Positions 1 to 5,139 of a DNA stretch of 6,785 nt are shown in pieces. Below the pieces are notes generated by a model, which was not told the DNA's origin, made no database searches, and was given only the letters and a program-made list of their open reading frames with translations. The stretch covers positions 1 to 6,785 of the forward strand of contig JAJEAQ010000213.1 in the NCBI GenBank assembly GCA_022822685.1, read 5' to 3'. Made by a program: the position numbers and the translations under genes. Position 1 is the first letter of the stretch; each line of letters opens with the position of its first letter. Source of the stretch: Trichodesmium sp. jk18x7bins.61. Its GTDB lineage: Bacteria; Cyanobacteriota; Cyanobacteriia; Cyanobacteriales; Microcoleaceae.

Positions 1-786
1 GGAATAACAGCGCTCGCAGGTTCTCTACCAGCAAAGTTAGTTGCTGTGACAAAAGGGACTCAATCAATTGTCTCAAGTACTTTGTTGTTTACATCCTTAG
101 AAAATGCAAACACTTACATTAATGCCAGTATTAGCGCCAAAGTTAACTGCAAAGTTGTAGGAGCAGGAAATCTTGAATGTACAAAAGAGGTAGAGAAAAA
201 AGACCCCAATCAAGAGTTAGAGATAGCATCCATCCCAAAAGAGTTAGAAGTAGCAGATCCGATCGCATATATACTAGTCAAAGCTAAGCCTGGTGAAGAT
301 TTACAAGCACTCAAACAGAAAATAGAACAGGCTATACCAGCTACCGCCGCTTACACTAAAGAGGAAATATCTGAGAAAACTAGGTTTTTTTGGTTGGCGC
401 GAACAAATATTGGTTTAGTTTTAGGAATGGGTGCAATAGTAGGGGTAATTGTGGGGATAGTGGTAGTAGCTCAGATTCTGTACTCGTCTGTGTCTGACCA
501 TATTAAAGAATTTGGCACTCTCAAAGCAATGGGGGCATCAGATCAGGAATTGTATGCAGTAATTGTCGAACAGGCGATCTGGATGGCAATTTTGGGTTAT
601 ATCCCTGGGCTATTGATGTGTTTAGGGTTGAGTGGTTGGGTGGCAAGTAAAGGAATTATTATTTTGATTACACCTTGGTCAGCCCTAGGAGTGTTAGGTA
701 TAACGGTTATTATGTGTGTAGGTTCAGCTTTCTTTGCAATTCAAAAAGTAACTCGTATTGATCCAGCGATCGTTTTTAAAGCATAG
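1..786 (+). CDS. FtsX/DevC-type ABC transporter permease, C-terminal part (5' end outside window)
   Basis: This is an inner-membrane permease subunit of an FtsX/MacB/DevC-type ABC exporter. Such proteins pair with an ATPase and a membrane-fusion protein. The frame is open from base 1, so the start lies upstream. An internal GTG at 46 is in frame but has no reason to be the start. Of the 261 visible residues, the first ~130 form a mostly hydrophilic periplasmic domain with two cysteines (about residues 50 and 60). Three hydrophobic segments follow, near residues 137-161, 186-212 and 224-247. Between the first two lies IKEFGTLKAMGAS, the cytoplasmic loop motif typical of FtsX permeases. The protein ends in RIDPAIVFKA, resembling DevC C-termini. 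DevC-like proteins are about 385 residues, so roughly a third is missing. The ATPase partner is not in view and the substrate cannot be told. Confidence 0.88.
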   Translation, partial: GITALAGSLPAKLVAVTKGTQSIVSSTLLFTSLENANTYINASISAKVNCKVVGAGNLECTKEVEKKDPNQELEIASIPKELEVADPIAYILVKAKPGEDLQALKQKIEQAIPATAAYTKEEISEKTRFFWLARTNIGLVLGMGAIVGVIVGIVVVAQILYSSVSDHIKEFGTLKAMGASDQELYAVIVEQAIWMAILGYIPGLLMCLGLSGWVASKGIIILITPWSALGVLGITVIMCVGSAFFAIQKVTRIDPAIVFKA

Positions 787-864
787 GTGACGATTCTAGT
801 CTACCTGTATAAATACTGTTTTATTTTAATATAAAAAAATCCTTAAAGATAATCAAAAACCTCT

Positions 865-892
865 AAGACAAATGTCGTAAAAATGCTATAAT
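865..892 (+). promoter_or_regulatory. Candidate sigma-70-type promoter
   Basis: A perfect -10 hexamer, TATAAT (887-892), lies 16 bp downstream of AAGACA (865-870), a 4/6 match to TTGACA. Transcription would start near 899 and give a leader of about 170 nt before the ATG at 1068. That leader includes the large hairpin at 981-1019 and a possible short ORF at 925-1041. The -10 is strong; the -35 is only moderate. Confidence 0.5.
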
Positions 893-924
893 GAAGCTGA
901 AACTAAGAAAAAAAATTAGAGTAT

Positions 925-1041
925 ATGGCCAATAAAACAAGTGGTCTAACTGAGTTAGAACTGTGTATCAACCCGAAAATATACTATATATATCCTAGGA
1001 TATGGGATATATATAGTATGATAAAAGTAAAAAATTTATAA
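925..1041 (+). CDS. Possible 38-aa leader ORF (doubtful)
   Basis: An ATG at 925, about 26 nt after the predicted transcription start, opens a 38-codon frame beginning MANKTSGLTELEL and ending at TAA 1039-1041. Its first ~17 codons look plausible. The second half is simply the translation of the AT-rich inverted repeat at 981-1019 and is rich in Tyr and Ile. The upstream sequence (TTAGAG) is a weak ribosome binding site. It could be a leader peptide whose translation affects the hairpin, the stub of a gene interrupted by that palindrome, or chance. I do not recognise the peptide. Confidence 0.2.
   Translation: MANKTSGLTELELCINPKIYYIYPRIWDIYSMIKVKNL
981..1019 (+). repeat. Perfect 15-bp inverted repeat (leader hairpin) upstream of 1068-1526
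   Basis: The arms 981-995 and 1005-1019 (ATACTATATATATCC and its exact complement) flank a 9-nt loop. The left half also contains a perfect 14-bp palindrome, ATATCCTAGGATAT (990-1003), so two mutually exclusive structures are possible. No T-run follows, so a simple intrinsic terminator is unlikely. It lies in the predicted 5' leader, 49 bp before the ATG at 1068, and may be a regulatory RNA hairpin, a protein-binding palindrome or a small palindromic insertion. Confidence 0.6.
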
Positions 1042-1067
1042 AAAATGTTTGAAAAAGTATATAAAAA

Positions 1068-1526
1068 ATGTTTAACCTAGGTGAAATAGAAGGTGAAAGC
1101 AATGAGCGGTCGCTCAAAACTTTAGCTAGGGCTATAACTCTCTCCGAAGGCGATTTTTCCTTAATTTTAGTTCGTTGTAATTCTCCAGAATTAAGAGAGC
1201 AGATTCTGCAAAAACTTAGAGAAGAATACCCTATAGAATACGAAGAATTAGCATTAGACCAATCTACGGATACACTCTACTGTAGTATTAATCAAAATCT
1301 AGGTCAGAACTTACCTAAAGCTTTAATGATCAAAAGTTTGGAGTCAGTCAACACCTTAGATAAACTATTAATAGCAACTAACCTAGTGAGAAATAATTTC
1401 CAAAATTTTAACTTTCCTTTAGTATTGTGGGTGACAGATGAAATTCACAAAAAGTTAATTCGTTTAGCGCCAGATTTTCAGAGTTGGGCTTCATCAGCAA
1501 TTAGCTTTGATCTAGGATCAGCCTAA
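1068..1526 (+). CDS. Stand-alone N-terminal domain of cyanobacterial TPR-type protein
   Basis: This 152-residue protein has no transmembrane segment or signal peptide. From memory it resembles the N-terminal domain of larger cyanobacterial TPR proteins: residues 15-22 (SLKTLARA), the hydrophobic strand SLILVRC at 31-37, KALMIKSLESV at 84-94, FPLVLWVTDE at 116-125 and LIRLAPDFQSW at 130-140. That layout suggests an ATPase-like alpha/beta fold, but no Walker A motif (GxxxxGK) is visible. In the larger proteins TPRs follow at about this point. Here the frame stops 12 codons after the APDFQSW motif, and no TPR-like sequence follows in any frame. It is therefore either a natural single-domain form or a truncation. 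The ATG at 1068 is preceded by TATATAAAAA with no ribosome binding site, so initiation is unusual or the start is uncertain. The function is unknown; a protein-interaction or regulatory role is only inference. Confidence 0.75.
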   Translation: MFNLGEIEGESNERSLKTLARAITLSEGDFSLILVRCNSPELREQILQKLREEYPIEYEELALDQSTDTLYCSINQNLGQNLPKALMIKSLESVNTLDKLLIATNLVRNNFQNFNFPLVLWVTDEIHKKLIRLAPDFQSWASSAISFDLGSA

Positions 1527-1612
1527 AAAAGTCTATTGTTACTAGACGAAAGTTATAGCTGAAAAAGGTACTCATGCAAAAGTATTGATTGGTAGAGCTT
1601 TAAGTATTTTTC

Positions 1613-1642
1613 AGTGGTGGGTTGTTTCCAAAGCTCACCACT
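1613..1642 (+). terminator. Hairpin downstream of the 1068-1526 gene
   Basis: AGTGGTG (1613-1619) pairs with CACCACT (1636-1642). The stem can extend inward through two G-U pairs to about 11 bp with an 8-nt loop. It is followed by ATTTTAAATT, a weak U-tract. Lying about 90 bp after the stop at 1526 and before eno on the same strand, it would separate the two transcripts. Confidence 0.45.
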
Positions 1643-1870
1643 ATTTTAAATTATGATATCTAGATAAAAAATACTTTAATTCAGTATTTTCTTAAAAAAA
1701 AATAATTTTTTTTAAAAAAAAGTCAATTTCAGTAGTAATAAAAACAAATAATAGAATTATTAAACATTTTTGCTAAATATCAAAAAAGCCAAATTAACCC
1801 TTATTCTGTCAGTAGAACAACTATAAGTAGGCAAATTCGAGTCCACAAATATAACTATACTTGGCAGGAT
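1643..1870. other. AT-rich spacer with long A/T tracts upstream of eno
   Basis: No gene is visible here. The stretch contains a hairpin with 8-bp arms (AAAATACT at 1668-1675, AGTATTTT at 1683-1690). An unusual run follows: A9 (1694-1702), T8 (1706-1713) and A8 (1714-1721). Such tracts bend DNA and can act as UP-element-like or transcription-factor sites. Possible -10 hexamers for eno are TATAAG (1822-1827) and TATACT (1856-1861), but neither has a convincing -35, so I do not call a promoter. Confidence 0.4.
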
Positions 1871-1877
1871 AAGGAAG
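1871..1877 (+). promoter_or_regulatory. Ribosome binding site of eno
   Basis: AAGGAAG sits 6 nt before the ATG at 1884. It fixes that codon as the enolase start, in agreement with the conserved N-terminus beginning a few residues in. Confidence 0.7.
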
Positions 1878-1883
1878 AAAAAT

Positions 1884-3170
1884 ATGGAGACAACTATTGA
1901 ATCAATCCATGCTAGGGAAATTCTCGACTCCCGTGGTCGTCCAACCGTAGAAGCCGAAGTCCACCTAGCTAATGGAATCATCGGTTTGGCCCAAGTACCT
2001 AGTGGAGCATCAACAGGCAGCTTTGAAGCCCACGAACTTCGTGATGGAGATAAAGGGCGCTACAGTGGCAAAGGGGTACTAACAGCAGTCAAAAACGTTG
2101 AAGAAAAAATTACCCCTAGTCTATTAAAAATTAACGCTCTCAACCAAACCTCAGTTGATAGCAAAATGCTAGAGATAGATGGCTCTCCTAACAAAAGCAA
2201 CTTAGGAGCTAACGCCATCCTTGCTGTATCCCTAGCCACAGCTAAAGCAGCAGCAAATGCTATTGGAATGCCACTATATCGTTATTTAGGTGGGTCTCAA
2301 GCTAGTTTGCTACCAGTACCCCTAATGAATGTAATTAATGGTGGTGTTCATGCCGCCAATAATGTAGACATTCAAGAATTTATGATTGTACCTGTAGGTG
2401 CTGCCTCATTTAAAGAAGCATTACGTTGGGGAGCAGAAGTATTTGCTACCCTTAGTGGAATTTTAAAAGAGAAAGGTGTATTGGGTGGAGTCGGAGACGA
2501 AGGTGGTTACGCTCCCAACTTAGGCTCAAATCAAGAAGCATTAGATATTTTAACTACAGCGATCGAAACAGCAGGTTACAAACCAGGAGAACAAGTAGCC
2601 TTAGCATTAGACGTAGCCGCTAGCGAATTTTACCAAGATGGTAACTACACTTACGATGGAGCAACTCATTCTCCTACAGAATTAGTAGATTATTTGGCTA
2701 GTCTAGTCGATCAATATCCCATTGTTTCCATAGAAGATGGTTTACATGAAGACGACTGGGAAAACTGGGTGCAACTAACTCAAAAATTAGGCAGCAAAAT
2801 CCAATTAGTGGGAGATGACTTATTTGTAACTAATCCTTCTCGCCTGCAAAAAGGTATCGAGATGGGTGTGAGTAACTCAATTTTGATCAAACTAAATCAA
2901 ATCGGTTCCCTGACTGAAACACTAGAAACTATTGACTTAGCAACTCGTAATGGTTATCGCTCAGTGATCAGTCATCGTTCCGGAGAAACAGAAGATACAA
3001 CCATCGCTGACTTAGCTGTAGGAACTCGCACCGGCCAGATTAAAACAGGTTCTCTCTGTCGTAGCGAACGAGTAGCAAAATATAATCGACTGTTGCGGAT
3101 TGAGGATGAGTTAGGCGATCGCGCTATCTATGCAGGTGCAGTTGGTTTAGGGCCAAAAGGTCGCGGTTAG
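1884..3170 (+). CDS. eno: Enolase (2-phosphoglycerate dehydratase), EC 4.2.1.11
   Basis: Enolase interconverts 2-phosphoglycerate and phosphoenolpyruvate in glycolysis and gluconeogenesis, in the cytosol, and needs Mg2+. The 428-residue length is normal for bacteria. The N-terminal domain carries the expected IHAREILDSRGRPTVEAEV start and the mobile loop SGASTG (Ser43). Every catalytic landmark is present: His156, the QE pair 164-165, acid/base Glu206 in GDEGGYAP, metal ligands Asp243 (LDVAASEF), Glu284 (SIEDGLHEDDW) and Asp311 (VGDDLFVTN), catalytic Lys336 in the signature ILIKLNQIGS, His364-Arg365-Ser366 in SHRSGETED, and Lys387 (IKTGSLCRSER). The start is supported by the AAGGAAG ribosome binding site. 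The gene appears monocistronic, isolated by hairpins on both sides. Nothing suggests loss of activity. A HIP1 site lies near its 3' end (3115-3122). Confidence 0.99.
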   Translation: METTIESIHAREILDSRGRPTVEAEVHLANGIIGLAQVPSGASTGSFEAHELRDGDKGRYSGKGVLTAVKNVEEKITPSLLKINALNQTSVDSKMLEIDGSPNKSNLGANAILAVSLATAKAAANAIGMPLYRYLGGSQASLLPVPLMNVINGGVHAANNVDIQEFMIVPVGAASFKEALRWGAEVFATLSGILKEKGVLGGVGDEGGYAPNLGSNQEALDILTTAIETAGYKPGEQVALALDVAASEFYQDGNYTYDGATHSPTELVDYLASLVDQYPIVSIEDGLHEDDWENWVQLTQKLGSKIQLVGDDLFVTNPSRLQKGIEMGVSNSILIKLNQIGSLTETLETIDLATRNGYRSVISHRSGETEDTTIADLAVGTRTGQIKTGSLCRSERVAKYNRLLRIEDELGDRAIYAGAVGLGPKGRG

Positions 3171-3193
3171 ATTTAGCTGACTTCAGAATAAGC

Positions 3194-3219
3194 CCCACAC
3201 TGAAAATGTTCAGTGTGGG
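3194..3219 (+). terminator. Strong hairpin after eno
   Basis: The arms CCCACACTGAA and TTCAGTGTGGG form a perfect 11-bp stem with a 4-nt loop, starting 24 bp after the eno stop. The following sequence (ATTGAAG) lacks a real U-tract, so it may act as a weak terminator or as a 3' end stabilised against exonucleases. Its position makes it the likely 3' boundary of the eno transcript. Confidence 0.65.
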
Positions 3220-3269
3220 ATTGAAGCATGACAGATAATGTTTGAAAAAAGCAGAAGGCAGAAATTCTA

Positions 3270-3385
3270 TCATGTCCAGTTATAGCGCTTCGCTCTCGCG
3301 TATTTACAAATCAGGATTGAATCTCTTTTTACTGAGCAGTTCCCCTATTTTAATCTGTAACTATACCAGCGCTTCGCGCTATAGA
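3270..3385. mobile_element. Degenerate outer end of a family-A-type element plus palindromic spacer
   Basis: TCATGTCCAGTT at 3270-3281 matches the left end of the adjacent element (TCATGTCCGGTT) with one change and is preceded by TA (3268-3269). It could pair with the right end at 3525, also followed by TA, to define a larger 256-bp element around copy A1. The intervening bases contain a hairpin (3361-3384: CTAT, bulge, AGCGC-TTC-GCGCT, ATAG) and a related GCGCTTCGC block near 3285-3293. No coding sequence is seen. Confidence 0.4.
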
Positions 3386-3525
3386 TCATGTCCGGTTGAA
3401 TACGTATAAATAAATTAAAGTAGTCAGTAGTCAGGAGGGAGGGATAAATTACAGGCTAAGGGAGGTGTTTATCCCCTAATTATCAATCCTATAATTTTAT
3501 TGATCACGCTCTAAACCGGACATAA
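3386..3525. mobile_element. Non-autonomous element family A, copy 1 (MITE-like)
   Basis: This is a 140-bp element with terminal inverted repeats TCATGTCCGGTT at the left and AACCGGACATAA at the right (one mismatch). It is about 88% identical along its whole length to the copy at 4937-5075. It has no coding capacity. Inside is a duplicated AGTAGTC heptamer followed by GGAGG (about 3419-3438). The right end abuts TA (3526-3527), while the left is flanked by GA rather than TA. With the TA at copy 2, this suggests an IS630/Tc1-type transposase supplied in trans; that is inference. The right end lies 10 bp from the stop codon of the decayed gene at 3536. Confidence 0.8.
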
Positions 3526-4076
3526 TATTAAATACTTATAAATAGATCTGAGGCCGAAAAGTAAATTCTTTATCAAATACTTTTTCTTCTGGTTTAGTAG
3601 CGATCGCCTCCTTCAGATAATTATCAATACTGCCATAAGCCTCCAAATCTCTCAGCCATCCATCCCCATAAATTCCAGCAAAATTTTTAGCATCATCTTT
3701 CACCCTTGCCACCGTTTTTTCATATAACGATGGGTACTAGGGGGTACTAGGAGAAATTCTTTCTGTAACTGTTTTAGCTTGATTTTCATCCAAACCAGAT
3801 TCTTGAAAGCACTCTAATAAAATCTCATCAAACTTTTCTCTCAAACTAGAATCATAAAAACATATCAAAGTATTCCTAGCATTTTCAGCATTAAAATCAA
3901 TTACTTCATCCCATTATCTGTTTTTGTACCGCTTCTGAAGTTTCAGGGTTGATCAAGTTTTCCGAAATTTATGTATGCTGATCCCCAAAAAATCGTAAAC
4001 TTTCTAAATAAGCCACCTCAGCCACAAGTCTTACAGCCTGCTCTAAAGTTGGCTCCTGAGGAGATTGTTTAACAAT

Positions 4077-4168
4077 CAGGACTTACGCATTTTTTAGCCT
4101 TAAACTCTATATGTAGTGTTGCAGTATAGTTTTAACTTACTATATATAGCACTTTTGCGTAAGTCATG
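4077..4168. mobile_element. Non-autonomous element B, 92 bp, with 5-bp target duplication
   Basis: The ends CAGGACTTACGCA (4077-4089) and TGCGTAAGTCATG (4156-4168) are inverted repeats matching at 12 of 13 positions. The element is flanked by the direct repeat ACAAT (4072-4076 and 4169-4173). The interior is AT-rich and can nearly fold on itself, with no coding capacity. It lies inside the minus-strand pseudogene. Removing it with one ACAAT joins the two flanking reading frames into a continuous stretch (ISLIVKQSPQEP), which independently supports the boundaries. Confidence 0.85.
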
Positions 4169-4313
4169 ACAATAAGAGAAATAATCTCAGTTGCGATCAG
4201 TAAAAAAAGGTAAACCAGCACCAGTAACTTTTGCAACTGGAGAATTGAGTACATCTCATAGTGAATCAAAATTCTCAATTATTGGTTTTAGTTCTTGAGC
4301 AGTTTGATTTTCT

Positions 4314-4426
4314 GGCGTTGCTGAATGAAGGTATGAATCGTCAATTGGCTACTAATTATATACCTTATGATGGGAGCTGTTTCAGTTGTTCAATTGCTGG
4401 AATTCATACCCAGTTTCAGCAACGCC
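4314..4426. mobile_element. Non-autonomous element C, 113 bp, with perfect 8-bp target duplication
   Basis: The left end starts GGCGTTGCTGAA and the right end finishes TTCAGCAACGCC. The outer 25 bp of the two ends match at 21 positions, sharing an inner GGTATGAAT block as well. Both sides are flanked by the identical octamer GATTTTCT (4306-4313 and 4427-4434). There is no coding capacity: a 97-codon open frame running through it is an artefact of the element. The insertion lies at the 5' side of the minus-strand pseudogene. The transposase family is not assigned from the sequence. Confidence 0.88.
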
Positions 4427-4456
4427 GATTTTCTTACAGCGCTTTTCACTTGAGTA

Positions 4457-4485
4457 GACCACAGAGTAGGGACTACTCTGTGGTC
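4457..4485 (+). terminator. Strong intrinsic terminator without an obvious gene
   Basis: GACCACAGAGTAG (4457-4469) pairs perfectly with CTACTCTGTGGTC (4473-4485) over 13 bp with a 3-nt loop, followed by ATTTTTGTT. The T-run makes it a plus-strand Rho-independent terminator. No intact plus-strand gene ends before it. It may be a leftover from a lost gene, or it may stop antisense transcription emerging from the pseudogene region. Confidence 0.75.
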
Positions 4486-4525
4486 ATTTTTGTTATGTGG
4501 TTCATTGACCTGAAAACTACTGTAT

Positions 4526-4751
4526 CCCTCTTGTGTCACTCTCCGCAGAAATAAAATCTGAGCTTCCAAACACTTTATTTATCAAGGATAGAGCATTTTT
4601 TTCTACTAGGAAAAACAACAAAATGATTGTTGTTTTTCCTAGTAGTAAAAATTCCGGCGTTGGCGTTGCCTAGCGTTAGCTACATCGCTTAACAAACAAC
4701 AGCTCTACGATTGGGAAATATAAAATGTGGCCGGAGAGTGACAAAAGAGGG
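4526..4751. mobile_element. Non-autonomous element D, 226 bp, with 4-bp target duplication
   Basis: The left end CCCTCTTGTGTCACTCTCCG (4526-4545) and the right end (4732-4751) are inverted repeats matching at 19 of 20 positions. Direct repeats GTAT flank it (4522-4525 and 4752-4755). The flanks TACT and AGTA make the reconstructed target nearly palindromic. The interior has no coding frame but holds the exceptional hairpin at 4597-4651 and GC-richer sequence with GGCGTT repeats (about 4655-4675). Confidence 0.82.
4597..4651. repeat. Long hairpin inside element D
   Basis: A perfect 19-bp stem (4603-4621 with 4627-4645) closes a 5-nt AATGA loop. After one T-T mismatch it continues for five T-A pairs, so 24 of 25 positions pair. 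The stem base is T-rich on one side and A-rich on the other, so the structure could terminate transcription on both strands. It is symmetric within a mobile element and may matter for its mobility or for shielding it from read-through. Confidence 0.8.
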
Positions 4752-4787
4752 GTATAGTACTTTTGCTAATTGTAAAACTGCATTAGC

Positions 4788-4880
4788 TTAGTTAACTCCA
4801 ATCTTGAGAGTGTCCGAGCAACTCAATTCTATTTCTGTGTTGAGAAATCCCCAAATTTTCTGCCATAATTTACCAGCCAT
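4788..4880 (-). CDS. 30-aa ORF with good ribosome binding site, possibly a truncated gene
   Basis: On the minus strand, ATG at 4880-4878 opens a 30-codon frame starting MAGKLWQKIWGFLNTEIEL and ending in TAA at 4788-4790. GGAGG (4885-4889) lies 4 nt upstream, the clearest Shine-Dalgarno in this part of the window. The first ~20 residues look like the start of a real protein; the last ten (CSDTLKIGVN) look less so. Element D begins 36 bp past the stop, so the gene may have lost its body in the same rearrangements. A TATAGA upstream could be its -10, with element A2 just beyond. I do not recognise the protein. Confidence 0.35.
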   Translation of the reverse strand: MAGKLWQKIWGFLNTEIELSCSDTLKIGVN

Positions 4881-4936
4881 GATGCCTCCAGAAATACAGT
4901 GTTTTGCGACTCTATAAAGTAAAATAACAACTGATA

Positions 4937-5075
4937 TCATGCCCGGTTGAATACGTATAAATAAATAAAGTAGTCAGTAGTCAGGAGGAAAGAATAAGTT
5001 ATAGCCTAAGGGTGGTGTTTCTTCCCTAATTATTAATCCTATAATTTTATTTATCACGCTTTTACCCGGACATGA
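4937..5075. mobile_element. Non-autonomous element family A, copy 2 (MITE-like)
   Basis: The 139-bp copy has ends TCATGCCCGGT (left) and ACCCGGACATGA (right) and is flanked on both sides by TA (4935-4936 and 5076-5077), as expected for an IS630/Tc1-type TA duplication. It aligns with 3386-3525 over its full length with about 17 differences, most of them transitions or single-base changes. No coding capacity. It separates the minus-strand 30-codon ORF (4788-4880) from the plus-strand gene at 5140, so it occupies the shared divergent upstream region. Confidence 0.85.
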
Positions 5076-5139
5076 TATGACTCCTTCTGTCAAAGGCTGA
5101 TAAACTTTTTTATTAAGTCAATTAAGTCTAGAAAAGTTT

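Larger units (their letters stand above)
3536..4449 (-). pseudogene. Decayed minus-strand gene, possibly the N-terminal region of a NACHT/STAND-type protein
   Basis: The minus strand codes convincingly through several lesions. In reading order: LKPIIENFDSL, in-frame TGA (4256-4258), DVLNSPVAKVTGAGLPF, a frameshift at the A7 run 4202-4208, LLIATEIISLIV, element B, KQSPQEPTLEQAVRLVAEV, in-frame TAA (3969-3971), ISENLINPETSEAV, a frameshift near 3914-3917, WDEVIDFNAENARNTL, then a 10-bp duplication (3732-3751) and a one-base loss in the 3715-3720 run. It ends YGDGWLRDLEAYGSIDNYL...FDKEFTFRPQIYL with a stop at 3536-3538. The 5' part is separated from a possible GTG start (4447-4449) by element C and a further frame change. 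From memory, the GAGLPF, EPTLEQ and FDKEFTFR stretches recall segments upstream of the NTPase domain in some cyanobacterial NACHT/STAND proteins. No P-loop is present, so that identity is tentative; the pseudogene call is firm. Confidence 0.8.

Noticed and set aside
787..864. Terminator after the permease gene
   Set aside because: Only a 4-bp AGGT/ACCT pairing near 785-806 with no proper stem; not enough to call.
1760..1981. 73-codon minus-strand frame overlapping the start of eno
   Set aside because: It runs antisense through the eno ribosome binding site and first 98 bases and its composition is not protein-like; it is a shadow of eno and AT-rich spacer.
3419..3438. Tandem AGTAGTC heptamers as a possible CRISPR or STRR array
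   Set aside because: Only two units are present and they recur as part of element family A at 4969-4983; there is no repeat-spacer structure.
4261..4554. 97-codon plus-strand frame
   Set aside because: It is assembled from antisense pseudogene sequence, element C, the terminator hairpin and the left end of element D. It crosses four unrelated pieces, so it cannot be a real gene.
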